Shown here: piece by piece, positions 1 to 10,954 of the stretch
How positions within the stretch are numbered: position 1 is the stretch's first letter
How the letters are laid out: every line of letters starts with the position of its first letter
Assembly (NCBI GenBank): GCA_024760905.1
Contig: CM045745.1
Coordinates: 3,532,282-3,596,281 of the forward strand
Reading direction: 5' to 3'
Length of the DNA stretch: 64,000 bases
Source of the DNA: Plotosus lineatus
Taxonomy: Eukaryota; Chordata; Actinopteri; Siluriformes; Plotosidae
The notes under the pieces: model-generated
What the model saw: the letters and a program-made list of their open reading frames with translations, nothing else
Told to the model about the DNA's origin: nothing
Databases searched by the model: none
Program-made: the position numbers and the translations under genes

Positions 1-590
1 GGGGGATTCTTTGAGGATTATATTACAGGAAGTGATAAATTGGACACGTCTGGAGAGTCAAAGAGCCATCTGGGCAGTCCGGCCTTGCCGAAGAGCCAAT
101 GAGCAAAGTCAGGTGTGCTGCTGGTTGGTTACATGGTCCCTCGTGGCATGAGTTTGACACCCCAGCTCTAGGTGGTGCTATGTACCATCATGGTGCGTCT
201 GGTACATTTCGAATAGTTTGTTGTTAAAGTAGAAAAACTCATCCACGGTTGAGTATAAAAAATAAAAACACTTAAATTTTGTTACTGCTGGATTCTGTCT
301 TCTCTTATTGAAAACTTTAAAAAAATAGTTGGCCAGTCAACAGGAAGTTCATTTGAAAGTTTACTGTTTTACTTTTACTGTTTAACAAGTAGAATAACTT
401 GTTTTAATCATAAGAACAAAAGCCTAAGAATATGAAGACAGAGTAAATTTTGGGCATAAAGTGTCATAATTACTGTATTTTAGGATGGCACAATGCCTTG
501 CATTATTGCCAACATTCTTCCTAGAAAATAACAACTGTGTCGAGTCGAGGTTAATGCGTTTTTCTAAAGTGTCCAAGCCCACCCCAGGAA

Positions 591-634
591 ATGACATCAT
601 TATTTTAAAAAGACAGGCACGACGTGTTGCAAAT
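591..634 (+). promoter_or_regulatory. Putative V1 promoter elements
   Basis: ATGACATCAT at 591-600 is one base from a CRE (TGACGTCA) and resembles the decamer of TCR V-beta promoters. TTGCAAAT at 627-634 is one base from the immunoglobulin octamer ATGCAAAT. They lie about 75-115 nt before the leader ATG and are kept in all four V copies. Their function is inferred; no clear TATA box is seen. Confidence 0.35.
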
Positions 635-708
635 GAGCATTAATGTAAAAACAGTAGCAATAAAACATGCTGAACTGAGAGTATACTCTATTTCAAAACT
701 AAATCAAT

Positions 709-1147
709 ATGATTTTCATTATATATGTGGTTCTCTTTTCTTTGGTCACAGGTAAGTACCATAGCAAAATAATAAAAATAAGAGAAAGGGGGAAAAAATG
801 AAATTACAATTTTACATGTTAATATTTTTACAGAATCTGTTCTGGGAGTGACACTGGAACAAAAGACTCTCTCCGTGACCAAACAGGAGCGGAAAACTGG
901 ATCCATCAGCTGCGACGTGAAAGATTTATCCACCAGTTATGTTCACTGGTACCAACAGAAAGAAGGTCAAGCTCTCAAACGGATCCTATATATTGAAAAG
1001 AATAGCTCACCTGTTCTTGATAATAACCATCCGGATGCAAAAGACTTCAGTGTAAGAATAGATTCTGATAATTACGAGTTGAAGATAGCAAACCTGAGGA
1101 AACATCACTCTGCAGTTTATTACTGCGCCAGCTGGGAGAGGAGCAGC
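709..1147 (+). CDS. T-cell receptor gamma variable segment V1 (germline)
   Basis: Germline V segment of an antigen receptor chain, assembled by RAG-mediated joining in T cells and displayed on the cell surface. Exon 1 (709-751) encodes a hydrophobic leader, MIFIIYVVLFSLVT, and stops at donor G|GTAAGT; acceptor TTTTTACAG ends at 833. The V exon (834-1147) keeps phase 1 and encodes an Ig V-set domain: first Cys in ISCDV, core Trp in HWYQQK, framework 3 DNYELKIANLRKH, second Cys in YYCASWERSS. The HWYQQKEGQALKRILY framework and CASW end fit TCR gamma best among antigen receptor V families; TCR alpha/delta or a light chain is less likely. No J or C follows. The reading frame stays open beyond the recombination signal to about 1294, but that part is not coding. 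The ORF is intact, so the gene looks functional. Confidence 0.85.
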
Positions 1148-1185
1148 CACAGTGACAGCAGATATTCAAAGAGTGTACAAAAACC
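1148..1185 (+). other. Recombination signal (23-type RSS) of V1
   Basis: Consensus heptamer CACAGTG at 1148-1154 directly abuts the V exon. A 22-nt spacer and the nonamer ACAAAAACC (1177-1185) follow. The spacer is one base short of 23, but the orientation and length class are those of TCR V genes. Confidence 0.9.
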
Positions 1186-1644
1186 CAGATGGCACATAAC
1201 CACAATAAGATTATCATATTTCAGAAGAAATACTCACATTTCAAACTCGACAGGACTCTTCACCCTAATCCCCTGCAACACATTGATAATTTAGCCAGCG
1301 TTTGCCAATGTGTGAGAAGTTTGGTGAATACACTGGCAGACATCGAATGAGTTTTGGTTAAGATTTGTGGAGGTTCAGAGTAAGTGATAGTTCACACACA
1401 TTATTTGTCAGTTACTCATGAGTTGAATATAATTTGTAATGTTCTTTGAACCTGCGTATAACGTATCACCAACAACAGTCCAACTTTTGCAGCAGTAATA
1501 ATACAGTATATCAAAAGAATAAAAAAAGAAATAGAAAGATATTCAGTTAAAGTTTTGTGATCTGGAAGACGTCAGATATGTCTACATGCGTCAGTATACG
1601 GAGGAGATAAGTTTGATATCAGTTGACCTTAAATTTATGAAAGG

Positions 1645-2256
1645 CACATAAACAGCACTCGCCGTGTTTGGAGGAAGAAAATGCTGAGTTGCATTCCAAG
1701 AACACCATACCTACTGTGAAGCCTGGGGGTGGACACATCATGCTTTGGGGATGCTTTTCTGCAGAAGGGACAGGAAGACCGCACCGTAGCAATGGCAACA
1801 TGAATGGGGCCATGTATTGTGGCATTTTGGGTAAAAACCTCCTTCCCTCGGACAGAGCATTAAAGATGAACCATGGCTGGGTCTTACAGCATTAAAACGA
1901 TCCAAAGCACACAGCCAAGAAAACCAAGGAGTGGCTCTGTAAAAAGCATATCAAGGTTCTGGAGTGGCCTAGCCTGTCTCCAGACGTCAAGGAACCGTTT
2001 GACCTCTGTCATTGCCAACCAAGGCTACATTACAAAGTATTAAAAGTAACTTTTGATGGCTGCCCAATACTTACTACCTCCCATTTTCACAAATAAATTG
2101 TTTAAAAGTCATACCATGTGATTTCCTGGATTTTTTTTTACATTTTGTCTCTCAAGCTTGATGTGTACCTATGATGAAAATTACAAACCTCTCTTATCTT
2201 TTTAAATGGGGGAACGTGCACATTTTTACGTTGCCCAATACTTATTGGCCCCACTG
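1645..2256 (+). mobile_element. Tc1/mariner element, 5'-truncated remnant
   Basis: C-terminal part of a Tc1-like DDE transposase, starting inside the gene (about 1650) at RVWRKK-like sequence, then [18 protein letters not shown] (about 1722-1775) and a decayed [14 protein letters not shown] stretch. Part of the C-terminus is deleted: the text jumps from SPD straight to [10 protein letters not shown]. The right inverted repeat (about 2060-2256) ends in GGCCCCACTG. It is the same family as the complete element at 26199-27759, so this is the deleted version of that cassette position. Confidence 0.85.
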
Positions 2257-2655
2257 CTCTCCACTTTTCTCATTTCCGAGAGACAGGAATTCCCACGATT
2301 TACTTGTTCAATCAGACAGACAAAGCCACCCGTCGTGTGCATCTGGACAATGCCAAGAGTTTCTACCCTTGCCAAAATTGAGCTGCATGTTCTACCTGTG
2401 AAAAGGTTTCTACCTGTATTAGATTTGTGATTAAAAATGAGTGTAAAATGTAAAAAATTGATCACATGCAACTCAAGTAATGTTAAATCCCTTCTTGCAT
2501 GTCCCAAATGTGTAATTCTATAGAGGTAATACAAAGCGATCATTTGGATTCAGAATTAATGAACACAAAGGTACTATTTGCCGTGCTGATCCTAAATCAA
2601 CTGTTGCAAGACATGGTGTCATTCAAGTTCAGATTTGGGATTCTGTGGAATGTAC
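2257..2655 (+). mobile_element. Penelope-like element remnant, GIY-YIG endonuclease end
   Basis: Matches 27796-28191 almost base for base. Across frameshifts it reads as the cysteine-containing linker and GIY-YIG nuclease of a Penelope-like retroelement: LLACPKCVILY, then GNTKRSFGFRINEHKG and DPKSTVARHG, matching the family's CPxxLIYVGxTKR...RIxEHK...SPVARHF pattern. Stops interrupt it; it is not expressed as such. Confidence 0.6.
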
Positions 2656-2872
2656 ATGATTATTCCGAAGTGGTCGGTGGAAATGTGAATCAAACTTTAC
2701 TCCAATGTGAATGCAGATATATCCATTCATTCATTTTCTGTAACCACTTAATCCTAATTAGGGTCATGAGGAGGCTGGCACCCATCTCACCGACTCTGGA
2801 CAAGGGCAGAGTACACCCTGGACAGCTCACTGGGCCATCGCAGAGCAGAAACATGCTGACAGCTATGCGGCT
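2656..2872. repeat. Fish interspersed repeat (CATTCATTTTCTGTAACC type)
   Basis: Begins with a patch shared with 28658-28870 and the inverse of 58800-58980. From about 2725 it carries CCATTCATTCATTTTCTG, then text on a 'gross margin' pattern (GGGTCATGAGGAGGCTGG ... ACACCCTGGACAGCTCACTG), a very common untranslated repeat in fish genomes. No gene. Confidence 0.6.
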
Positions 2873-3161
2873 TCTTCTTTTACTTTCGGCTGCTCCCTTC
2901 AGGGGTCGCCACAGCAAATCATCCGCCTCCACCTCACCCTGTCCTCCGCATCTTCTTTTCTGACTCCAACGACCTTCATGTCTTCCTTCACCACATCCAT
3001 AAATCTCTTCTTCGGTCTTCCTCGAGGCCTTTTGCCTGGTAGTTCCAACCTCAGCATCCTACTGCCAATATACTCACTATCCCTCCTCTGTACATGTCCA
3101 AACCATCTCAATCTAGCCTCTCTGACTTTGTCTCCAAAACATCTTACGTGGGCTGTCCCTC
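2873..3161 (-). mobile_element. RTE-type LINE, 5'-truncated 3'-end insertion
   Basis: Antisense 3' end of LINE family A: on the minus strand RWFGHVQRRDSEYIG, RPRGRPKKRFMDVVKED and the terminal MICCGDP, followed by the short 3' UTR. The target duplication TGCGGCT flanks it (2866-2872, 3162-3168). The paralogous site near 28880 lacks it, so the insertion happened after the V1 and V3 cassettes separated. Confidence 0.85.
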
Positions 3162-3168
3162 TGCGGCT

Positions 3169-3355
3169 ACTTTTGTCAAAACTCAGCAATGGTTCTTTTA
3201 CATGAACCTCACACCACAGACAGTGAGAGACATTGCTGGCCTTTCATAACCCAGTTAGCGGCACTGGGGGAACAGTAACAATCTGTTGAGAGTGGGGCTT
3301 GAACCCCCAACCTTGGGATCAGTGAGCCAGCACCTTACCACCAGGCCACCACTGC
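3169..3355 (-). mobile_element. tRNA-derived SINE, partial, minus strand
   Basis: Antisense tRNA-like head (GGTTCAAGCCCC-type B box, TGGCCTGGTGGTAAGG-type A box on the minus strand) with the AACCCAGTTAGC and CTCACTGTCTGTGGTG body. Same site as 28875-29068 (minus) and, inverted, 58585-58790. Confidence 0.75.
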
Positions 3356-4020
3356 AAATTCAGATCTATCGTCCATATTTAAACATGACATTCCAATGGT
3401 CGAAATGAAGAATTAGATATTACTTGGGTTTTAATGAATTTTAGGTCTGTACTAAATTAATTATACTCATTGAAGTGTTTGGTATTTAGCCTGCAGGTAA
3501 GTTGCTTTCGCTTAACTAATTAATCTCTAGATCACGAATCAGCTGTCAAGCAACCTTTCAGATCAAATGGCAGAGTGTACATGCTTCATTTTTCCCTGAG
3601 GAACATCCAATCTGGACTGAAACATCTGCAATAAAACTCTTTTAATGCCATCCTTCAGATTTTTTCTTGACTATTGCACGAGAGTATTTATTGTGGACCA
3701 TTTGGAAGTTGCAGTTCAGTCCTTGTGCAACAGTAGTAAATATTTCAGACATTAATTTTTATGCTTTTTCAATGAAAATCAGTAACAACATCATCATAAA
3801 CAACAACAACAACAACAACAAAGCTGTTCATATTACCTGAAAAATGACTATTAGGTCATTAGGCTCTAATCTTTACAGAATTTTTTTAATATTTCTTTAT
3901 TGCTATGCTTGTTTTGTTTCTGAATTCTTGGAATGAAAGTTTTATTTCATCTGAAAGGTGATCAACAGGATATATTTACTGAAATACTTGAATAAATTGT
4001 TTGAATTCATACCCCATGTT
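3356..4020. other. Non-coding spacer with (CAA)n
   Basis: AT-rich sequence colinear with 29069-29722 and inverted at 57950-58560. It contains (CAA)n at about 3800-3822. No ORF with recognisable homology. Confidence 0.6.
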
Positions 4021-4021
4021 A

Positions 4022-4158
<137 letters not shown>

Positions 4159-4212
4159 TTCTGAGTAGAACCTTCCGTAGGAGAGTGCTCAATACTTTTT
4201 GGTGGAGCAAAT

Positions 4213-4407
4213 AACAAAAATAAAAGGACAAGACAAAGACTTTCTATTGAAACTCCATTTATCACTACAGATCTGATTCGAGGGGTGGTGAAACCATCCT
4301 CTCTCTTCAGGTGATTATAGAGGATGGTTTCACCACCCCTCGAAACAGATCTGTAGTGATAAATGGAGTTTCAATAGAAAGTCTTTGTCCTGTCCTTTTA
4401 TTTTTGT
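4213..4407. repeat. Long near-perfect palindrome (foldback), about 90-bp arms
   Basis: The left arm 4213-4302 is the reverse complement of 4319-4407 with only scattered mismatches; the loop is 16 nt. It is set between two TA tracts. The paralogous locus at 29731-29801 has only a simple microsatellite, so the palindrome is an insertion or a local inverted duplication private to this copy. Confidence 0.9.
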
Positions 4408-4410
4408 TTT

Positions 4411-4429
4411 TTATATATATGTGTGTGTG

Positions 4430-4491
<62 letters not shown>
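4411..4491. repeat. Microsatellite (TG)n(TA)n
   Basis: Short TG run, then about 27 TA units, following the right arm of the palindrome. Confidence 0.95.
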
Positions 4492-4494
<3 letters not shown>

Positions 4495-4819
4495 CCTCTG
4501 CACAGGTAATGAGACTGCCTTTGACAGCATCCACACAAATCTATCAATTGTAAGCATGAATGTTTCAAAATCCTGTACTTGTATGTGATGACTTGAGGTT
4601 TGATGATGTCTAATTTCTTTTCTGTTTTGTAAACTATTTATAAAATCAATAAAACAAATGCTCTTGGACAACAGTGGCCTGGTTGGCTGTCCAGGGTCTA
4701 CCCGCGCTCCCCCAGGGTCAACTGCGATGGGCACCAGCCTTCCTGTGCCCTAATCATGATTAAATGGTTCAGAAAATGAATGAATGCATGCTATCGGATT
4801 TATCGCACAAAAGGAAATA
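4492..4819. other. Non-coding flank
   Basis: Colinear with 29802-30129. Contains a further copy-number repeat (GGCACCAGCCT..CCTGTGCCCTAATCATGATTAA). The last two bases, TA (4818-4819), are the target duplication of the next element. No gene seen. Confidence 0.55.
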
Positions 4820-6304
4820 CAGTCGGCCCTCAACATTCGCGGGGGTTCAGTTCTGGGCCCTCCCGTAAATCAAGATAATCCGCGAGTTCTGTACCCGGAA
4901 GAAAAACCCCATGTATCACGTCACATGCACGAATGAGCCAACGGAAGTAAAATACTGTGTATCTATTACATGCGCTAAATATGCTTATTAAACACATTCT
5001 ATAGACAGTCTTACTCATTAATACAGTATTAATGTCGTAAAATGTAGTAATGATTAATAAAAACTTTTCAATTTTTACTGTTATATTTATTGATGATAAA
5101 ATATAAACATTATACAGCATATACTGTTGTAAAGCACGAGTATTAAAGTCTTTTTCGATTATTTTTCCAGTACAGTACCTAAGTTAATATTTGTGTGTGA
5201 GATTTTAGGTTCTGTAGCATGTTTAACAAGCGATACCAAAAGGATAAACTTTATTACGCTTCATGTAAGCACGCTCAACTGGGCTTCTTGTTAGCCGGGA
5301 TGCGGCGAGCACCAAGCTAATATGCTAATGCTCGCCGCACCCCCGGCTGACAAGAAGCCCAGGCAGAGTTCTCAGAGTCTCCTGTGCTTCGTTAGCACTT
5401 CCGGTCATATTGCTTGAAAATGTTCAGTCCCTGCGAAACAAGATGGACGAGCTTCATGCTCAGATTGCAGCGCAGAAGATCTGCTGTGTTTCTGTGAAAC
5501 ATGGCTTGAGGAGAGTACACCCGACGAGGCGATTGCACCATCTGGCTACACGGCCTTCATCCCCTGCAATCCCAAGCACCCGAGTCGTCGTTCGGCCCCT
5601 TCCCGCCTGGGCTTCTTGTTAGCTGGGGTGCGGCAAGCATTGAGCTACCATAGCATATTAGCTCAGTGCTAGCCACACCCCAGCTAACAAGAAGCCCAGT
5701 TGAGCGTGCTTAGTTATACATGCCCAAGGATACTCCGATCTTATAGCTGTAGTAGAGTCGACCGGTCGTAGACGAGCATAGTGCAAAACATGAACAAACA
5801 AAACAAAAAAAAGCAAATTAAAACGAACAAAGAAAAAATTTGACACTGAGAACTCCGCGATGTCGCCCTCTGAGCAGCGCCATCTTGGAAACGTTGCTCC
5901 AAGTTCAATGTAAAAGGGCATGAAGAGTACTGTAATAAAGGTACTGTACTGGAATAATAATTGAAAAAGATTTTTATACAACGGCTCAGAGAAAACCGTC
6001 GTTTCTCAGGAGAAAGTCTTATTTGTACAGAAGAGACATCCAGCATTTTCTATCGCTTAGCCAGAGAAGACACACAGCGTTTGATTGTTATCATAGAGCT
6101 TAACTGGTAATTAAAACACACACAAGAAAAGAGGCTCATTGACAACTTGTGCGCGAATGAGGAAAAAGGGGCGGGACATCAGCTCAACCAATCAGGAGAA
6201 AGAAGGACAGCCATTGGCTGAATTTGAATCACGTGCCGGTTGTTCGGCAGCCAGCGAACACTCAAAGCGTGGATGCAAAACCGCAAATAGTCAAGGGCAT
6301 ACTG
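4820..6304. mobile_element. Tigger/pogo-like foldback DNA transposon, non-autonomous
   Basis: The left terminus CAGTCGGCCCTC..CATTCGCGG and the right terminus (minus strand CAGTATGCCCTTGACTATT) are imperfect inverted repeats. TA duplicates flank it at 4818-4819 and 6305-6306. The arms are long: the block TACCTAAGTTAATATTTGTG..ATACCAAAAGGATAAAC is repeated inverted on the right side in the 30130-31555 copy. No transposase is present. It contains the nested hairpin element at 5266-5712. Assignment to the pogo/Tigger group rests on the TA target and terminal sequence only. Confidence 0.65.
5266..5712. mobile_element. Nested foldback element with captured LINE endonuclease fragment
   Basis: Ends are TAAGCACGCTCAACTGGG and its exact inverse. 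Each end is itself a hairpin (5279-5362 and 5607-5699), with stems built on TGGGCTTCTTGTTAGC. Between them, 5410-5605 encodes a LINE apurinic-endonuclease piece on the + strand: NVQSLRNKMDELHAQIAAQ and, in another frame, CFCETWLEESTPD / GYTAF-type text, as in L2/Rex1-type LINEs. There is no transposase. A second copy lies at 30577-31023. Confidence 0.7.
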
Positions 6305-6581
6305 TAAAATGAACTTTGAACAAGTGTTGTCTTGTTTTTTTTTTTAAGGGATGGCACAAGCAGACACTTTTGATACAAATATTGCAGTCACTCAGGGTTT
6401 TAGTACTGCTCCAGCTGGGAAAGAGTTCAGACAGTGACAATAAATTATTCACAGTGTGTACAGAAAACCTAATGATACACAACCACAGCTGAAATAGGAG
6501 CCTCTATAGTACCTTTATTCAGAAAATAATCACTTAATTAGTATTTTCAAACATATACAAGTAATATGTACTTCAATTACT

Positions 6582-6609
<28 letters not shown>
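6305..6609. other. Non-coding spacer with (ATA)n
   Basis: Colinear with 31556-31861; ends in (TAA)n at about 6582-6609, next to which a LINE is inserted in both paralogs. No gene. Confidence 0.6.
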
Positions 6610-6612
<3 letters not shown>

Positions 6613-8490
6613 CTTTAATGCAGTCATGAGGCGGGGGGGTCTAACCAGTGTCACTCCCCCTTATGCTGGTCCCAAGCCCAGAGAAATGCAGAGGGTTGTG
6701 TCAGGAAGGGAATCAGACGTAAAACCAATGTCAAACTTTTATGATGCAAATCAGAAGTATTACCCCCATACCGGATCGGTCGATGACCGGGTTGACAATG
6801 ACCGCCATCAGTGCTGTCAACTAACAGGGTGCTGATGGAAATTGGACTACTGTTGGTCGAAGATGTCAAAGGAAAGGCGGGAGGCTTGTCCGAAGGCAGA
6901 GAGAGAGAAGAAGAAAAGCATGAGTCTAGGACTGAAAGTAGGGACTTGGAATGTTGGAATTATGCAAGGAAAGGATAGAGCGCTGGCTGACATGATGCAG
7001 AGGAGGAAGGTGGGCATACTGTGTTTTTAGGAGACCAGGTGGAAAGGTAGCAAAGCTAAAAGCTTCGGAGCAGGGTTTAAGCTGTTTTATCATGGTGTGG
7101 ATGGGAAGAGAAATGGAGGAAGAGTCATCTTGAAGGAGGGGTTTGTCAGGAATGTTCTAGAAGTGAAAAGAGTGTCAGACGAGTCTCAAGTTAGAAATTG
7201 AAGGCGTGATGCGCAATGTTGTTAGTGCTTATGCCCCACAGGCAGGATGTGAGCTAGAAGAGAAGGAGAGATTCTGGAGGGAGTTAGATGAAGTGATGCA
7301 GAGTACCCCCAGAGGTGAAAGAGTGGTCATTGGTGCAGACCTCAATGGACATGTTGGTGCATTCAACAGAGGGGACGAAGAAGTGATGGGCGGGTTTGGT
7401 ATCCAGGACAGGAACACAGAAGGAAAGATGTTGATCGATTTTACAAAAAGGATGGAAATGGCTGTGGTGAATACTTTCTTCAAGAAGATACAAGAGCATA
7501 GGGTGACTTATAAAAGCGGAGGTAGGAGCACACAGGTAGACTACATCATGTGTAGGCGATGTAATTTGAAAGAAGTCAGTGACTGCAAAGTAGTAGTGGG
7601 TGAGAGTGTTGCAAAACAGCAGAGGATAGCGGTATGCAGGATGACGCTCATGGTGAGGAAGGTGAAGAAGGCAAAGACAGAGCAGAAGACAAAGTGGTGG
7701 AAGCTGAAAAAGGAAGAGTGTCGTGTTGTCTTCGAGGAGGAGTTGAAACAGGCTTTGGGTGGCCAGGAAGTGCTTCCAGATGACTGGACAACTCCAGCAA
7801 ATGTGATCTGGAACACAGGTAGGAGAGTACTTGGTGTGTCCTCTGGAAGAAAAGTAGATAAGGAGACTTGGTGGTGGAATGAGGAAGTGCAGGAGTGTGT
7901 ACAAAGGAAGAGGTCAGCTAAGAAGAAGCGGGATATTGAGAGGACCGAAGAGAGTAAACAGGAGTACAGGGAGACACAGCGTAAGGCGAAAGTAGCAGTG
8001 GCTAAGGCCAAACAGAGGGCGTATAATAACTTGTATGATAGGTTGGACAGTAACGAGGGAGAAAATAATCTTTACAGGTTGGCACAGCAGAGAGATAGAG
8101 ATGGAAAGGACGTGCAGCAAGTTAGATTGATTAAGGACAGAGAGGGAAATGTACTGACTGATGACAGAAGTGTGCTGGGAAGATGGAAACAGTACTTTGA
8201 ATCACTGATTAATGAGGAAAATGAGAGAGAAAAAAGATTAGAAGAGGGGACCATTGACGAGCAGGATGCAGCAAAGATTAGTAAGGGTGAAGTGAGGAGG
8301 GCACTGAAGAGGATGAAGAATGGAAAGGCAGTTGGTCCTGATGATATACCTGTGGAGGGATGGAAGTGTCAAGGAGAGGTAGCAGTAGATTTTCTGACAA
8401 GAACATTCAACAAGGTCCTAGAGAATGAGCAGATGCCAGAGGAATGGAGAAGTGTGTTGGTGCCCATTTTTAATAATGAGGGATAAAGTT
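6610..8490 (+). pseudogene. RTE-type LINE family A, copy a (5' half, broken)
   Basis: 5' UTR (6610-6840), then an APE endonuclease and the start of reverse transcriptase. The first part is broken (stop in place of VQETRW at 7028, frameshift near 7180). The ORF 7206-8486 holds GADLNGHVG, STQVDYIMCRR, a basic WWWNEEVQECVQRKR linker, and the RT entry RMKNGKAVGPDDIPVEGWK and PEEWRSVLVPIF. It stops where a deletion joins it to an inverted LINE. The same insertion site is used by the copy at 31862, so it predates the segmental duplication. Confidence 0.85.
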
Positions 8491-10920
8491 GATGAGCCAT
8501 ACGATGAATACAGATCTATCACAATGTCATCTGCAAACATCATAGTCAATGGGGATTCTTGCCTGACCTCATCTGTCAGCCTGTCCATCACCATAGCAAA
8601 CAAGAAGGGGCTCAGAGCTGACGCTTCATGCAGTCCCACCTCCACCTTGAATTCGTCGGTCACACCGACAGCACACCTCACCGCTGTCTTACATCTCTCA
8701 TACATGTCCTGCACCTCTCGAACATAACCTGCACCTCCTGAACCCCTCTCTGCAACTCCAGACTTCCTCATGCAATACCACAGTTCTTCTCTTGGCACCC
8801 TGTCATATGCTTTCTCCAGATCCACAAAGGCACAATGCACCTTCCTCTGACCTTCTCTGTACTTCTCTATTAACATCCTCAAAGCAAACATTGCATCTGT
8901 GGTGCTCTTTCTTGGCATGAAACCAAACTGTTGTTCACAAATGCTGACCTCTGCCCTTAGTCTAGCTTCCACTATTCTTTCCCATAACTTCATCGTATGG
9001 CTAATCAACTTTATCCCGCTGTAGTTGCTGCAACTCTGCACGTCTCCCTTGTTCTTAAAAATGGGCACCAGCACACTTCTCCTCCACTCCTCCGGCATCT
9101 GCTCACTCTCTAGTACCTTATTGAATGTTCTTGTCAGAAAATCTACTGCTACCTCTCCTTGACACTTCCATCCCTCCACAGGTATATCAACAGGACCAAC
9201 TGCCTTTCCATTCTTAATCCTCTTCAATGCCCTTCTCACTTCACCCTTACTGATCTTTGCGACATCCTGCTCCTCAATGGTCACCTCTTCTACTCTTTTT
9301 TTCTCTCTCATTTTCTCCATTCATCAGCTCTTCAAAGTACTCTTTCCATCTTCCCAGCACACTTCTGTCATCAGTCACTACATTTCCCTCTCTGTCCTTT
9401 ATCAATCTAACTTGCTGCACGTCCTTCCCATCTCTATTTCTCTGCTGTGCCAACCTGTATAGATCATTTTCTCCCTCTTTACTATCCAACCTATCATACA
9501 AGTCAACATACGCCCTCTGTTTGGCCTTAGCCACTGCTACTTTCGCCTTACGCTGTGTCTCCCTGTACTCCTGTTTACTCTCTTCGGTTCTCTCAATGTC
9601 CCACTTCTTCTTAGCTAACCTCTTCCTTTGTACACACTCCTGCACTTCCTCATTCCACCACCAAGTCTCCTTATCTACTTTCCTTCCAGAGGACACACCA
9701 AGTACTCTCCTACCTGTGTCCCTGATCACATTTGCTGTGGTTGTCCAGTCATTTGGAAGCACTTCCTGGCCACTCAAAGCCTGTTTCAACTCCTCCTTGA
9801 AGACAACACGACACTCTTCCTTTTTCAGCTTCCACCACTTTGTCTTCTGCTCTGCCTTTGCCTTTTTCACCTTTCTCACCATCAGAGTCATCCTGCACAC
9901 CACCATCCTATGCTGTTTGGCAACACTCTCTCCCACTATGACTTTGCAGTCACTGACTTCCTTCAAATTACATCGCCTGCACAAGATGTAGTCTACCTGT
10001 GTGCTCCTACCTCCGCTTTTATAAGTCACCCTATGCTCCTGTTTCTTCTGGAAGAAAGTATTCACCACAGCCATTTCCATCCTTTTTGCAAAATCTATCA
10101 ACATCTGTCCTTCTGCGTTCCTGTCCTGGATACCAAACCTGCCCATCACTTCCTCGTCCCCTCCGTTGCCTGTACCAACATGTCCATTGAAGTCTGCAAC
10201 AATGACCACTCTTTCACCTCTGGGGGTACTCTGCATCACTTCATCTAACTCACTCCAGAATCTCTCCTTCTCTTCTTGCTCACATCCTGCCTGTGGGGCA
10301 TCAGCACTAACAACATTGAACATTCCACCTTCAATTTCTAACTTGAGACTCATCACTCTGTCTGACACTCTTTTCACTTTTAGAACATTCCTGACAAACT
10401 CCTCCTTCAAGATGACTCCTACTCCATTTCTCGTCCCATCCACACCGTGATAAAATAGCTTAAACCCTGCTCCGAAGCTTTTAGCTTTGCTACCTTTCCA
10501 CCTGGTCTCCTGAACACACAGTATGTCCACCTTCCTCCTCTGCATCATGTCAGTCAGCTCTCTAGCTTTTCTTTGCATAGTTCCAACATTCAAAGTCCCC
10601 ACTCTCAGTCCTAGACTCATGCCTTTCCTCTTCTCTCTCTGCCTACGGACACGCCTCCCACCTCTCCTTCTTCGACCAACAGTAGTCCAATTTCCATCTG
10701 CACCCTGTTGATTGACAGCACTGATGGCGGTCATTGTTAACCCGGGCCTCGACAGATCCGGTATGGGGGTAATACTTCTGATTTGCATCATAAATATTTG
10801 GCATTGGTTTTACGTCGAATGCCCTTCCTGACACAACCCTCTGCATTTCTCCGGGCTTGGGACCGGCATGAGGGGGAGAGACACTGGTTAGTGCCCCCCC
10901 CCACCACCACCTCATGGCTG
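8487..10920 (-). pseudogene. RTE-type LINE family A, copy b (5' end complete, 3' truncated)
   Basis: Antisense LINE. Endonuclease ORF 9274-10791 (505 codons): VGTLNVGTM, VQETRWKGSKA, VVIVADFNGHVG, STQVDYILCRR. RT ORF 8418-9320: RIKNGKAVGPVDIPVEGW, QQFGFMPRKSTTDAMFAL, FVDLEKAYDRVPREE and MMFADDIV, in a different frame. The frames break at an A-run near 9290. Its 3' half is missing at the head-on join with copy a. The 5' UTR at 10800-10915 shares TTGTGTCAGGAAGGGC with the SINE family. Confidence 0.9.
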
Positions 10921-10954
10921 CCTTGATAATTTGAAGTTATATCATCATAAATAG

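Larger units (their letters stand above)
1..1644 (+). repeat. V-gene duplicon, copy 1 (V1)
   Basis: First of four copies of the segment carrying a V gene. The 5' flank (ATTCTTTGAGGAT, ATTACAGGAAGTGATAAATT) recurs at about 15605, 23590 and 48885, and the colinear 3' flank runs to GACCTTAAATTTATGAAAGG, where this copy breaks directly into a Tc1 remnant. Copies 2 and 3 continue a little further (TTCTGTCTAAGTTCTAATA). The copy starts at the window edge, so its true left limit is not visible. Confidence 0.85.

Noticed and set aside
688..933. 81-codon minus-strand ORF over the leader and V exon (recurs at each V)
   Set aside because: Antisense shadow of the conserved V gene.
1148..1294. The V1 reading frame stays open about 49 codons past the recombination signal (also V2, V3)
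   Set aside because: The stretch includes the RSS and is a by-product of the duplicated flank; V4 is out of frame there. No J-like motif is present.
3800..3822. Short regular repeats as a CRISPR array
   Set aside because: Simple (CAA)n without spacers, in a vertebrate genome.
9257..10248. Ser/Leu/His-rich ORFs opposite the LINE genes (also 7284-8011, 18684-19483, 53043-53699, 59372-60022)
   Set aside because: Antisense shadows of LINE-A endonuclease; they recur only because the LINE recurs.
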